Shown one piece after another: positions 1-10,899 of a DNA stretch of 64,000 nucleotides. Position 1 is the first letter of the stretch. Each line of letters begins with the position of its first letter. Below the pieces are notes generated by a model, which was not told the DNA's origin, made no database searches, and saw nothing but the letters and a program-made list of their open reading frames with translations. The DNA lies in contig CM060068.1 in NCBI GenBank assembly GCA_030533445.1, positions 33,686,510-33,750,509 of the forward strand. The letters are read 5' to 3'. The position numbers were made by a program, and so were the translations under genes. The DNA comes from Cyprinodon diabolis. Taxonomy: Eukaryota > Chordata > Actinopteri > Cyprinodontiformes > Cyprinodontidae.

Positions 1-1238
<1,238 letters not shown>

Positions 1239-1264
1239 CTAAACTCCGTTGACGGAAAGAGGAA
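1239..1264 (-). other. rpl8: rpl8 non-coding exon 1 with 5' TOP tract
   Basis: Read on the minus strand, this short segment begins in a pyrimidine run (CTTCCTCTTTCC), the usual start of ribosomal-protein mRNAs (5' terminal oligopyrimidine, used for growth-dependent translation control). It ends at a donor AG|GTAGGA with GT at 1238-1237. Intron 1 would be 1238-398, joining six bases upstream of the rpl8 ATG. The exact transcription start within the tract is inferred and could lie a few bases either side. Confidence 0.75.
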
Positions 1265-1335
1265 GTGGAAAGAGAACAGCGGAGGTTTTCTTCCGGAGAA
1301 ATCCCCAAGTGGCTGATGGGAAATGTAGTCTGTGT
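1265..1335 (-). promoter_or_regulatory. rpl8: rpl8 promoter region
   Basis: The sequence directly upstream of the TOP start carries CCGGAAG on the minus strand (1296-1290), an ETS/GABP-type motif common in ribosomal-protein promoters, and further purine/pyrimidine-biased GGAA cores. No clear TATA box is seen, as is usual for this class. The assignment rests on position and motif only. Confidence 0.6.
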
Positions 1336-2300
1336 GTGTTATTCAATAGCTTCTTGGAAACAAGCTTCAAATAGAGATATATTTCGTTAAATGATTTGTA
1401 TCTATTAAAACTATTGAAAAACGGAACATATGATTCTGTGATTATTTATTTTTCTAAAAACCAAAAAAAAAAAAAAAATTGAAAGATTAATAAAATAAGC
1501 AGTGCTGTACAGCATACATTATTAGAGTACTTTGAAGGTCGATATTACTGCAGATTGAAATTAGATTTTTTTTTCTATACTTGTATTTTAGTTTTTAAAT
1601 TGTAATACTTTAATACCTTGGCTTAAAACATCATGTATAGTAAAGCTTTTGTCTGTAATACTTAACCCATTATAGGGCAAGTTACCGTTTTTGATCCCCT
1701 TACAAATGAACTCCCACCGTCCCTCAGTGAGGTCTAGAAGCACAAGATCTATATCCAGCCATTCAGTAAAGGCACTGCTAAATGGCTGTACATCTTATTT
1801 TGGCATTTGACCGATTAGATGAGTCCTTGAATGAAATATTACCTACTCTAAATTAAGCTGAAAAAAGTTAATGATTTAATTATATTTAGGTTTATAAACT
1901 AAAAGATCTAACTGCCAGTATCATCATTAATGCATCTAAGGTTATGTTGGACCAAAAAAAAAAAAAAAAAAAAAAAAGCGTTTTTAATGAATTTCTTATA
2001 GAAGCACATTTGTTATTTTTCTTAATATATTCAGGCAAGTTGGCGTTTCTTGTTATTACATGACATACATTTTTGCCATCAAAATATCCATATTTTTTGA
2101 ATGTTACAAAAGTAATAAGGATTCCAATAACACAATTAAATATTGCTTTCCTAAGTGCCCTATATAGGGTTAAGTGCTGAATATTTTAGGTCCATTTATG
2201 GGACATCTTGAATTTTTTTCAAAAAGAAACCATGTTAAAGCTGCTGTATCTTTAATTCATTTCTCTTCATTAGTTATAGTTTGTTTAATAAAAAAGAGTT
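1336..2300. other. AT-rich intergenic DNA with two poly(A) runs
   Basis: No gene is seen. Runs of A at about 1463-1478 and 1954-1977 could be decayed retroposon tails, but no recognisable body precedes them. Confidence 0.5.
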
Positions 2301-2309
2301 TATATTATA

Positions 2310-2875
2310 AAAACGAAAGAGAACACCGGAGGAAGGATGCCACCAAAGAGTCTGCGGCTTCAAAATGGGACAAAAGGAAGAACACAACGAATTTTAAGCG
2401 ACATCTGAGGGGCCAACATGCTGCCTTATGGAAGAAGGTAAGGAACGGGTGGGCCTGTAGTAGAACTGGTTTGTGTGTGTGTGCGCGTGCATGCATGTAG
2501 ATGTGTGTGTGTGTGTATGTGTGAGTGCGCCTTTCTGTGCCTGTATCTGTCTTTCTTTCTGTCATAGAAAAAAGATGTTCTACTGATACACTGGATATTA
2601 ATCGTTAAAATTTCTTCCTCCCAACTATATACCTGACACAGGGACATCACAGCAAAATCAGAGGTTGGGGAAGGAAGGGTAGTCTGTTGCAGAGATGTTG
2701 GGAGCACCCCCACAGTACAAACCTAACACCAAAGAGCAGAGAGCCCTAGAGAACTCAATGGCAAAGTGGATTAGGGTAGGCGTTCTGGTCTGCCTGCAAG
2801 AAACATTGAGGATGAAGACTTTGTGGATATGATGAAACAAGCCGACAAAAGGTTCAATGTGTGCAGTGTGATATA
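2310..2875 (+). pseudogene. hAT-type (BED finger) transposase fragment, frameshifted
   Basis: About 2310-2450 translates to a segment with the sense of the second half of a BED zinc finger: NTTNFKRHLRGQH, the conserved N-T-x-N-x-x-x-H-L spacing before the final histidine. About 2620-2870 carries the region that follows the finger in ZBED/hAT proteins: a KEQRALENSMAKWI stretch, then, in another frame, PARNIEDEDFVDMMKQADKR. The two blocks are separated by a GT-rich microsatellite-like stretch and are out of frame, and the second block also holds an in-frame stop. This is a dead N-terminal piece of a hAT transposase or a ZBED-like gene derived from one. Confidence 0.65.
2470..2530. repeat. GT-rich microsatellite
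   Basis: Interrupted (GT)n/(GC)n run inside the hAT fragment. It creates spurious reading frames on both strands. Confidence 0.8.
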
Positions 2876-3480
2876 TTTAAAAAGAGAATTAGTGTGTGGA
2901 GAATTTTTATTCTGCACAGTGTTATATAAATAAAATAGAGAAAAAGAGAAGCTGTGTGTGAAGAATTTTTATTCTGTACAGTGTGATATATATGTTAACA
3001 AAAAACAGTGTTCTATTATTTACAGTGTTGACTAAAATGACAAAAATGACTAAAATTTCACTAAGACTAAAATTGATTTTCGTCATTTAGATTAAGACTT
3101 AAACTGTAAAGAATGGGAAACTGTCTTTACAGCTTTGGTGGAAAGGAAGATTTGTAAGTCTCTTTGTTCAGGATTTAAGAGACCTAAATAAATATTATGA
3201 ATGCTGAACTACTCAAGGCTACTGCTAGAATAGCCCACACAAGATTATTCAAGTAAAAAGATATACCACTACCATGTAGAACTTCAGTATTCTCTTTATC
3301 TACTTCACTAGTTTGTGAATCATATTTTTTGAGTTACAGCTCAAATTAAGTATCAATTACTTTCATATTTCTTTCCTTTTAAGTATGAAGAAAATGTATC
3401 TTTCTTTTAAAGACCGTGTATGACCCAACAATATTGCCGTATTTTTTACAAGTAATAAACAGGGAAAGGCTATTTTATGT

Positions 3481-3553
3481 GCCCCAGTGGCCTAATGGAT
3501 AAGGCACTGGCCTCCTAAGCCAGGGATTGTGGGTTTGAGTCCCATCTCGGGTG
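3481..3553 (+). tRNA. tRNA-Arg(CCU)-like, copy 1, probably decayed
   Basis: 73 bases close to vertebrate tRNA-Arg-CCU, with anticodon CCT at 3514-3516 in loop CTCCTAA and stem CTGGC/GCCAG. Defects are a C-C mismatch in the acceptor stem (3' side reads CTCGGGT) and C56 changed to T in the T loop (GGTTTGAGTCC instead of GGTTCGAGTCC), which weakens the B box. No clean T4 terminator follows at once; the linker leads straight into the SINE body. It may be a pseudogene or a SINE head. Confidence 0.55.
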
Positions 3554-3765
3554 GTCTCTTTTATATAGGGTAGTTGTTAGGGAATTCTAACGTCATGCCC
3601 TACTCCCATGGACTGCCTCTCTGGCTCCCTGAGCAAGACCTTTAACCTGCATCCTGCACAATGGCTGCCTACTGCTCCCCAAAAAGGGATGGGTGAAATG
3701 CAGAGAATGGATTTCTTTGCTTTGTACTTGTAACAGTGTAATTACAATCAAATTGAATTCTATAT
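3554..3765 (+). repeat. SINE body after tRNA-Arg copy 1
   Basis: Contains GTTAGGG, CTCCCTGAGCAAGACC, CTGCTCCCCAAAAAGGGATG and GGTGAAATGCAGAGAATGG, ending in an A/T-rich AATTGAATTC tail. The same body appears after tRNA copies 2 and 4. Antisense relatives with GAGCAAGAC and GGGATGGGTTAA lie at 59.3 kb, and a tail fragment lies at 47.2 kb. This is a tRNA-derived SINE family by its conserved core and tail; its family name is not certain. Confidence 0.7.
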
Positions 3766-3991
3766 TATGTACAAAACAACTAAATTAAGAACACAGTAAA
3801 ATTTAAGAATGTATTATTAACAGAATTAATAGTTCAAGTTACAACTCAAATCAAGTATCAGTTACTTTCATATGTATTTCCTTTTAAGTATGAAGGAAAT
3901 TTACATTTCTTCTGAAGGCTCAGCTGTATTCCGTAAGATAAAATCATATTTTCAAGAAGAAGTAAAAAGGGAAAAAACTCTGCGATATCTT

Positions 3992-4064
3992 GCGCCAGTG
4001 GCCTAATGGATAAGGCACTGGCCTCCTAAGCCAGGGATTGTGGGTGAGAGTCCCATCTGGGGTG
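3992..4064 (+). pseudogene. tRNA-Arg(CCU) pseudogene, copy 2
   Basis: Same 73-base length and anticodon CCT (4025-4027). The acceptor begins GCGCCAG instead of GCCCCAG, so one pair is lost, and the T loop reads GGTGAGAGTCC, destroying two invariant bases of the pol III B box. Unlikely to be functional. Confidence 0.8.
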
Positions 4065-4330
4065 GTCTGTTTTATATAGGATAGTGGTGGTCTAGTGGTT
4101 AGGGTTAGGCTAGGTTCAAGCACTACTCCCATAGACTGCCACTCTGCTCCCTGAGCAAGACCTTTAACGTGCATACTGCACAAAGGCTGCCCACTGCTCT
4201 GCTCCCCAAAAAAGGGATGGGTGAAATGCAGAGAATGGATTTCTTTGCTTTGTCATTGTAGAATAGAATTTAGTTTTATTTTATTGTCATTACACTGTGT
4301 AATGGCAATAAAGTTAAATTCTATTCTACG
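4065..4330 (+). repeat. SINE body after tRNA-Arg copy 2, with duplicated tail
   Basis: Same body as at 3554. In this copy the head reads GGTCTAGTGGTTAGGG, a good tRNA A-box-like string, followed by GGTTCAAGC, a partial B box. That suggests the SINE had its own tRNA head next to the tRNA-Arg. Its tail carries a small inverted repeat: TAGAATAGAATT near 4260 against AATTCTATTCTA near 4316. Confidence 0.65.
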
Positions 4331-4835
4331 TACAAAACAATTCAATTAAGAACACAGTAAAACTCAACAAACATATAAGAATGTACTTTTAACAGTAGAC
4401 ACCAGATCCTGAAGCACCAATGTTTGTGAGATTAGAACGAAATGTGAATACTTGCTTAATGTTATGAAACATTGTCCTATTCATCATCTACAATCAACAA
4501 TACTCTATAAAATCAATCAAACTCACCATAGATTGTTGCTTTTCCATATTAAGAACTGAAGAACTGCTACATCATAGTTTTGGTCTAGTAAAATCAACAA
4601 CATGGCAAAGATGACATCAAAAATGGTATAAGAAAACTGACTACAAATCAATTTGTTTGTTATTGGTATTTTATGCCACCCACTGTGGCAATTAAGTATA
4701 AATTACTTTCATATTTATTTTCTTTTATGTATGAAGAAAATTTACATTTCTTCTGAAGGCTGTATCCTGTATAACAAAACAATATTGCTTTATTTTCAAG
4801 GAGAAGTACACATGGAAAAAACACTCTGTTGTGTT

Positions 4836-4908
4836 GTCCCAGTGGCCTAATGGATAAGGCACTGGCCTCCTAAGCCAGGGATTGTGGGTTTGAGTCCCAT
4901 CTGGGGTG
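4836..4908 (+). tRNA. tRNA-Arg(CCU)-like, copy 3, best preserved
   Basis: 73 bases with anticodon CCT at 4869-4871. The acceptor starts GTCCCAG, so pair 2-71 becomes T-G, a tolerated wobble; all other acceptor pairs and the anticodon stem hold. The T loop carries the C56 to T change also seen in copy 1. It could still be transcribed weakly, but the altered B box makes a working arginine tRNA doubtful. The following SINE body is cut short near 4970. Confidence 0.55.
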
Positions 4909-4969
4909 GTCTCTTTTATATAGGGTAGTGGTTAGGGAATTCTAACTTCAAGCACTACTCCCATGGACG

Positions 4970-6100
4970 GCCACTCTTTGGCTCTGTTGGTAAACCTGGG
5001 CTGCATCCTCCAAGGACGCGGTCTGCCTAGACTGGATCCTTCGAAATCCGTGAAAATAAGGAGACCGGAAGTGTTTTGGCTGTGAATTCGAACAGGTCTA
5101 CCCTTCGGCGGGTTTTACCGCCTTATGCTCTGTTGCGTGGCAACCGTGAAAGTTGACACACAAAGCTGGAAACGAATGAATACCGAAGTTTTAAAACTGT
5201 TTGTTTATATATTTATTTTTTATCATAAAGTGAACAAAGACTACACTCACAAGAATTCAGAGTGGAATATAAGAGCCAACCACCAGGAGCAGGAACAAAT
5301 AAAAGCAAATATAATGATAGAAACCTTAGTCAGTTAAATAACCTGCTGCTGTCATTGTGCACATCTCTGATGTTGCTGCTATTTTCAAATATCCATTACT
5401 GTAAAAATGTCCATAGCTGGATATTGGTTATTTATTCTCTGGTTTTATATTGTTAAAACATTTTACAGTATTTTATTGTTTATCTTTTAACTCTTCCCTA
5501 TTACGTTATTCTTATACATTTTTCTAAGGTCCACATTTGTGTGACCATTTGCAATATTCTTTCTGCTGCTGTAAATTTGCCCATTGTGGGACAATAAAGG
5601 GATTTTCTATTCTATAAAAGGGGTAGAAATATATAAGTAAATCTAGACAATGTATGTATAAAAAATATATCTGCAAAATCTCTAATATTCAACAACAAAA
5701 AATTCTTAACTAAGCATATTATGCAAAACAGCAATACAAAAATTAAACTCTTATCAGATTTATAGTTCCCACTCTGCAGATCTATTAGAATCTGTCCTTA
5801 AATTACAGCCAAACCCATTTACACAGTAACAGTTTAAAACCTTTAGATAAACCAGTAATCATTCTGCATAAAATTGATATTTACAAATACTAATATCTAT
5901 ATAATAAAGTTTTTTTTTTAATTGTTATTTATCTGTGATTTCACTGAAGACTCCTAGATGGCTTTCAGAGACACATCATTCTCTCTTTACCCCATATACC
6001 ACAAAATCTAGTTCTGAACAGAGCATGAATTCTGTACTTATTATTTTTTAATGCTAGTAAATTGATATGTATAATTAACCACTCATCAAACCAAATCATT
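4970..6100. other. Intergenic DNA with unnamed repeat pieces
   Basis: No gene is seen. About 4985-5110 (TGCATCCTCCAAGGACGCGG and following) is GC-richer and resembles the ends of common fish DNA-transposon MITEs. About 5530-5620 (GGGACAATAAAGGGATTTTC then TCTATTC repeats) looks like a LINE or SINE 3' tail. Confidence 0.4.
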
Positions 6101-6109
6101 ATCCATAAC

Positions 6110-6925
6110 CAGCATCACTTTTTCTGGTACTAATATCCCGCTCTCATCAACAGTTAGTAATCTTGGTGTAAGAATGGACTCACAACTCACTTTTGAAGCC
6201 CACATAAATCATTTATGCAGGATCTCTTTCTACCACCTCCGAAACATTTCCAAACTCCGTCCCATTCTCTCCCTCCCAGACGCCGAAAAGCTGGTTCATG
6301 CCTTTGTCTCCTCCAGACTGGACTATTGCAAAACTCATTCTCATTGGGATCCCTAAAAAGAGTCTGCAGAGGCTTCAGTACATTCAAAACTCTGCAGCTA
6401 GGATCCTGATGAGAGTACGTAAACATGGGCACATTACCCCCATTCTCCATTCACTACACTGGCTTCCCATCTCCACCAGGATGGAATACAAGCTTTCCCT
6501 CCCCACACATCAATGCATCCATGGACATGCCCCCCCCACCTTAAAGAACTTATCAACCCACAGAACACAACCTGCTCCCTTCGCTCCACTCACTCAAACC
6601 TGCTCCACATTCCCAGAACCAGACCCAGGACAATGGGAGATAGAGCATTTTGTGCTGCCGCCCCACATCAGTGGAATGCCCTCCATGACACCTTGAGGGC
6701 ACCTCAATCCACTGAGTGTTTAAAAAAAGGCCTTAAAACATTTATTTTTAGCAAAACTTTTGGTCCCCTTTAGACATTTTTTTCTCTCTCTTTTTAAAAC
6801 AGCTTTTATTATTATTATTATGTTTTTTTCATTATTATTATTTTTTTATTTCTTTTTTTAATGCTTTTCTTTTTTGTAGTACTTTGAGGTATTTTTGATG
6901 AAAAGTGCAGTATAAATCAAATTTA
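6110..6925 (+). pseudogene. L2/CR1-like LINE, ORF2 C-terminal end and 3' tail
   Basis: Frames across 6170-6770 give the region after the reverse-transcriptase palm of L2-like non-LTR retrotransposons, in order: MDSQLTFEAHINHLCR, HAFVSSRLDYC, SLQRLQYIQNSAARIL, HITPILHSLHWLPI and GDRAFCAAAPHQWNALHDTL. The frame shifts several times (near 6340, 6520 and 6660), so it is dead. The tail GTACTTTGAGG...AAAAGTGCAGTATAAAT matches the usual ending of such LINEs and runs into an (AT)n tract. The 5' portion is missing, as expected for a truncated insertion. Confidence 0.85.

Positions 6926-6928
<3 letters not shown>

Positions 6929-6984
<56 letters not shown>
6929..6984. repeat. (AT)n microsatellite
   Basis: Uninterrupted AT dinucleotides, 56 bp, directly after the LINE 3' tail. 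Confidence 0.97.
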
Positions 6985-6986
<2 letters not shown>

Positions 6987-8080
6987 TGAGTGTTTTTGTT
7001 GTCAGGTAATTATGAATATATGAAAAAATATTAAGTAATATATGAAAAATTTCAATGTTTAGAATATTCCACGTGAGAGTATTACTGCTGCTACCATCTG
7101 TATTAGTGTGAGAAAAAAAGGGTAAGGGTGGCCAATGATTGGCTAAGGGTGCCTATGGCCACCCCCAACCCTCCATCTAGCTTCGCCCCTGGCTGTCCTA
7201 TGCTAAACTCACCTGGAGTAGCTATTTAGCTTAGGTAGTTGCCAACTAGGTTGCTTGCAGCTGTACTTATAAAGATAAATTATGGGCCAGATAACCTTAG
7301 TTGTCAACATTAAGTGCTGGATCAGCTGCAGCAGCAGCTGGTACAATAGTGGCCAGTCCTGGGGACTCCTCTGAAGATGAGCACCTCAAAGTATTCAAGG
7401 TGGAACAAGTGGCCCCTTGTGGATGCTTACCGTTATGACTGGTTCACGATCTTAAATCCCTGCCTATAGCTAAACAAAAATTAACCTAATTTGATAGACA
7501 ATCTGTCAATTTAATGAGAACTTACTTGTCCATATGTTTCATTATTCTTAAAAGTTTATCTTGTACTGAATTGGCTCTAGAAATACAAGGTGAGCTTGCT
7601 CCAAAAAGTAGAGTTAAGACTAACACCAACTCTTTATTCATGTAGATGTAGTGAGTTCTTTCAGTTAAAGAAGGGTGTGAGTCTGACGAGATGGGATAAG
7701 GTGGGGTAAAAAAAAAATTGGGAGAAACCTGAAGACATATCTGCAGATCTGTTGCAAATGTGATTAATTAATGGCAGCCCTGCTACTCAGCTGTGATGTC
7801 CCCCTTCAGTAAATGGAGGTTTAATCAACCATCCTATTAAAATCCTGAAAAAAGTATGAGTCAACTAAACCACTGAGCGTTACAAGGCCCTCATTTTTCT
7901 ACATAGAACATATTTCAAGGAACATGAATTCTTTGTCAGCATGTGTTCAGTGTATAATTACGCTGGATGTCAACTAGCATTGAGTGTATGGAAGTAAAGG
8001 TAATTATAGATGCAAGCATCATAGAGCAGATGTGAGGTTTACAGATTTTTTATTTCAATCTGTAAATCACAGCAGGATGC
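6985..8080. other. Intergenic DNA, no gene seen
   Basis: About 7115-7200 (AAGGGTGGCCAATGATTGGC and CTAGCTTCGCCCCTGGCTG) has the look of a dispersed element remnant. The rest is unremarkable. Confidence 0.4.
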
Positions 8081-8085
8081 AGCTT

Positions 8086-8590
8086 TCACAGCATTCTATT
8101 TTGCCATCGTACACTCCCTCCTGGAGAGTTAAAGTAGGTGCACAAGACATCCCTGGCTGCTCTGGCTTCAGATGTGCGTCGTCCAGCTATATTGGCAACA
8201 GGCCGTATCCTACGTCCATCCTCCTGGCCCTCACCCAGCAGCTGCTGGTTCTCCCTTCTACTCTGCGAGAAGTTCTGGAGGAGGCAAGCTGCCATCACCA
8301 CGGAGTCAACATTCTGAGGGAGAAAGTTTATTGTGTTATGAAGCGTTCTCCACCTTGACACTAGAATACCAAAGGCATTTTAATCTACCATCCGAGTTCA
8401 TGGCAAAGGGTATGTGAAGATCCTTCTCTGATGATCCAGGCTTTATGCAGGGTATGGATGCATCAGGTATGTCCTCAGGGGAAAAGCAGCATCAGCTACT
8501 ATGACATAGGGCATGCTGTTTGCAGCTGCATCACCAGGAAGGGGCTCGTTTGCTGGCACTTTTAAAGTACCACACTCCAGGCAAATACCT
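8086..8590 (-). pseudogene. PIF/Harbinger transposase (HARBI1-like) C-terminal half, broken
   Basis: Reading from 8590 downwards the frame gives LPGDAAANSMPYVIVADAAF followed by PLRTYLMHPYPA: the segment around the second catalytic Asp of the Harbinger DDE nuclease. Then RRIFTYPL and NAFGILVSRWRTLHN follow, then VDSVVMAACLLQNF and SPGGSVRWQN, ending at a stop at 8086. In-frame stops occur after PYPA and twice more. One falls exactly where the family has the third catalytic acidic residue just before NAFGIL, so the enzyme cannot work. A possible intron acceptor (TCTATACAG) precedes the segment near 8590. The N-terminal half is not seen. Confidence 0.85.
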
Positions 8591-8639
8591 GTATAGACAG
8601 AAAAAGAGAAGCTGAGTCTAATCTAAATTAAGTTATTTT

Positions 8640-8980
8640 GCTATAAAACAGGTAATTGCTAATTGGACAACCCTGCGAGACTGTGATGGAACATAGAAAA
8701 GGACTGGGGGGCCTACTGCACTCCCAGGAAGCCAGCTCCCTCGTGGACTCCGATATGCACTTCCGTTCCAAGTGAGCCGACCCGGAGAGGGGAGCTCCGC
8801 CAATCAGACCACCATAGCCTGGGGGCTAGGGACAGGAGGTAGGGCCCTGGCCCACTCAACAGGGCCAACACCTCAACCCCCCAACCTGTCCACCAAACCT
8901 GCTGGCTGACCCAGGGGAAAAAAAAACCTGGTTAGCCAGCCCACACGAACCATGCAGAACCCCCCCACCCCGGACGAAAC
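8640..8980. other. GC-richer unidentified segment
   Basis: Contains GGACTGGGGGGCCTACTGC and CCAATCAGACCACCATAGCC. No reading frame makes sense. It abuts the L1-type remnant and may be its 3' part or a separate insertion. Confidence 0.35.
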
Positions 8981-8984
8981 CAGG

Positions 8985-9700
8985 ACTGAGATGGGGGGGA
9001 TGATGGTTTATTGGGGAATCATTGAATAATATAATTTTAATTGAGGCTTCCCTACCCATAAGTGAAATCGGGAGCGATTTCCATCTTTCAAGGTCCTCTT
9101 CTATCTTTTTTAAAAGCAGGATGTGGTTAAGTTTTGGTAAATCAGCTAATTTAGACGACACAGTAATTCACAGTAATATTTGATATTTCGTGATTGCAGT
9201 TGTAAACCTAGGGGGTTCTGGAGAGAGCAATTAATTAGCAGTACTGTTAAAACAATTTATAGAGTAATCTGAGACTTTTAGGAATATTCTAGTAATCTAA
9301 CTACTTGAGAGAAGGAAATGTTTGAGTACTGGAGATAGAGTAATACATCATCTGCGTAAAGACAAATTTCATGCCCTATTTTCATGAATTTTATACCATT
9401 AACAGCATTAGTTTGTCTTTTTGTTGCTAGTGGAGGTTAAATAAAAATGGCAAAAAGTGAGGGGGAAAGCGGGGATCCTTGCCTAGTGCCCCTCTGGAGA
9501 CAAAATCCTTTTGTGTTCTATCTGTTTTTATGAGATGAGAATGAAATAATTTTACCTCTCATCACTGCTTTCCTTGCTTCCCATAGTATAAATGCTGATG
9601 TGCCTGGTAGAGCATTGCACTCCAAGTATGAAGCCCATTCTTTTTTGAAAAATTCTATGAATTCTTTATCTTTAAGCAGTGATGTATTAAATCTCCAACT
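8985..9700 (-). pseudogene. L1-type LINE ORF2 remnant (reverse transcriptase), internally deleted
   Basis: In minus-strand order: 9700-9540 gives the linker after the endonuclease (WRFNTSLLKDKEF, LWEARKAVMRGKIISF). It then jumps directly to RT motifs GTRQGSPLSPSLFAIF (about 9480) and LYADDVLLYLQ (about 9350, carrying the catalytic Y-A-D-D box). Finally comes LERWKSLPISLMGREASIKI (about 9100-9030). The first RT motifs are missing between 9540 and 9520, an in-frame stop follows SLFAIFI, and another falls after the YADD block. This is L1/Tx1-like rather than L2-like by the WRFN and SLPISLMGR signatures. The ORF1 remnant at 10.9-11.6 kb may belong to the same insertion. Confidence 0.85.
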
Positions 9701-9720
9701 CTTATTTTGTTGGGCTATTT

Positions 9721-9893
9721 TTATTTATTTATTAGGGTTAAAGTAACAGGAGCATGATAATATGATATGAGGTAGAGAAGTCCCTCATTAAACCTCTCAA
9801 TGTTGAAGGTTGTCACTTGCCTGTTTCCAATGGCGATCATGCAGTTGTCCTCAGAAACAAGCACAACTGGACAAGACATTGGTCGCTGGAAGT
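9721..9893 (-). CDS. Orphan terminal-exon-like segment, unrecognised protein
   Basis: An open frame runs from a splice-acceptor-like CATCTAG (AG at 9895-9894) to a stop at 9721, giving QRPMSCPVVLVSEDNCMIA, then GNRQVTTFNIERFNEGLLYL and further residues. An AATAAA polyadenylation signal overlaps the end. Composition and codon sense look protein-like rather than random, but I do not recognise the family. With the segment at 10778-10888 it may be what is left of a multi-exon gene or of a gene captured by a transposon. Confidence 0.35.
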
Positions 9894-10194
9894 CTAGATG
9901 ACACAAATCAAGGTGGAGGATTAGGAAAACATCACAACACACACCTGGAATAGGAAAGTGGTGAAATCAGAATTATACTTCAATAGATGAAGTCATAGTT
10001 ATCCAAAAGAGAAAGTAGATGTTGTACAGCAGGGCTATTCAATGAGAAATTTAATTGGGCCAGACCTTTTATTAGTGATTATTGAAGCATTCTTATTAAT
10101 ACACCAGTGTTTCTCCTAAAAAATAAAATGTTCTTGGGAGGAAAATGTTCATTTTCAAAAAGCAAGAGAATTTTTATCAGCAAAGTCACAAAAA

Positions 10195-10420
10195 GTCCCT
10201 TTTACACTGCATAGTACCAGCTCAACTCGCTTTTGTTTGGTTTTGCATCGTGTCAAAGTTGTAGCTGTACCTACTTTCAGGAACTTCTTTTTCCTCTGTC
10301 AAGGTTCTTAGTGAGCTGAGGCGATACTAACATGTGGTGTAAAACACTGCAGACAGCTGATTGGCCAAAGAGAGTAATCACTATTAACTGCATCATCATT
10401 GTGTGCACACTGTCCTGTAC
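10195..10420 (+). repeat. MITE-like repeat fragment
   Basis: Strings CACTGCATAGTACCAGCTC, GTGAGCTGAGGCGATACTAA and CAGCTGATTGGCCAAAGAGA occur in this order in a common teleost dispersed element with GTACC-rich ends. Only part is present and the ends are not clear. Confidence 0.45.
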
Positions 10421-10777
10421 ACATACTGTAGGCTATATCCTGATAATTCACTTTATTTTTCTGTTTTCAGAGGTCTGGATGTTAAAGAAATTAGGGACCA
10501 GGAGCCAAGGTTAATAAAGTAAATCAGGGATACAAACAAGTCATTTTAAGCTAATTAGGAGATGTTTCTTTTGGATTTGAATGCTCAAACGAAATGCTTA
10601 GTAGTAATCCGGGAATCCTGTTTAGACTTTTTTCCCTCAAGATACATTGGTAATCGTTTTAAAATCGAATCGCAGCCCTCTAAATTCAAATTTTATCCTG
10701 AGGTGCCCAGAGATTCCCACCCCTAATATATGCATGAATAACTGGGACATATAATATGGAATATTGCTATATCTCAC

Positions 10778-10888
10778 CGTAAGGACATGGAAAACAGCCT
10801 CACTGCTTAGGCCCAGCTTCTTAGCTGTCACATGCTTTAAATCCACCTGTTGTGCATCTAAAAAAGCCAAGGATTGATCTTCTGATCC
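10778..10888 (-). CDS. Orphan 111-bp exon-like segment, unrecognised protein
   Basis: Bounded by an acceptor-like TTGTTCAG (AG at 10890-10889) and a strong donor ACG|GTGAGA (GT at 10777-10776). It is exactly 37 codons, giving SLAFLDAQQVDLKHVTAKKL then GLSSEAVFHVLT, a likely helical segment. It directly follows L1 ORF1 sequence in the same frame, so the acceptor may instead be chance. Family unknown. Confidence 0.35.
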
Positions 10889-10899
10889 CTGAACAATCA

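Larger units (their letters stand above)
3345..4970 (+). repeat. Three direct copies of a tRNA-Arg/SINE block
   Basis: Three blocks in the same orientation share an upstream segment of about 120 bp (around 3355, 3865 and 4705; key string CTTTTAAGTATGAAG or a one-base variant), then a tRNA-Arg(CCU)-like sequence, then a short linker containing TTTTATATAGG, then a SINE-like body. Copies 1 and 2 also share sequence beyond the SINE (ATTAAGAACACAGTAAAA). The homology extends beyond any transposable element on both sides, so local segmental duplication is the simplest reading. Copy 3 breaks off near 4970. A fourth, diverged member lies at 17254-17650. Confidence 0.8.

Noticed and set aside
4653..5456. 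Small open frames around the third tRNA block
   Set aside because: They run across the tRNA-like sequence and AT-rich DNA and carry no coding sense.
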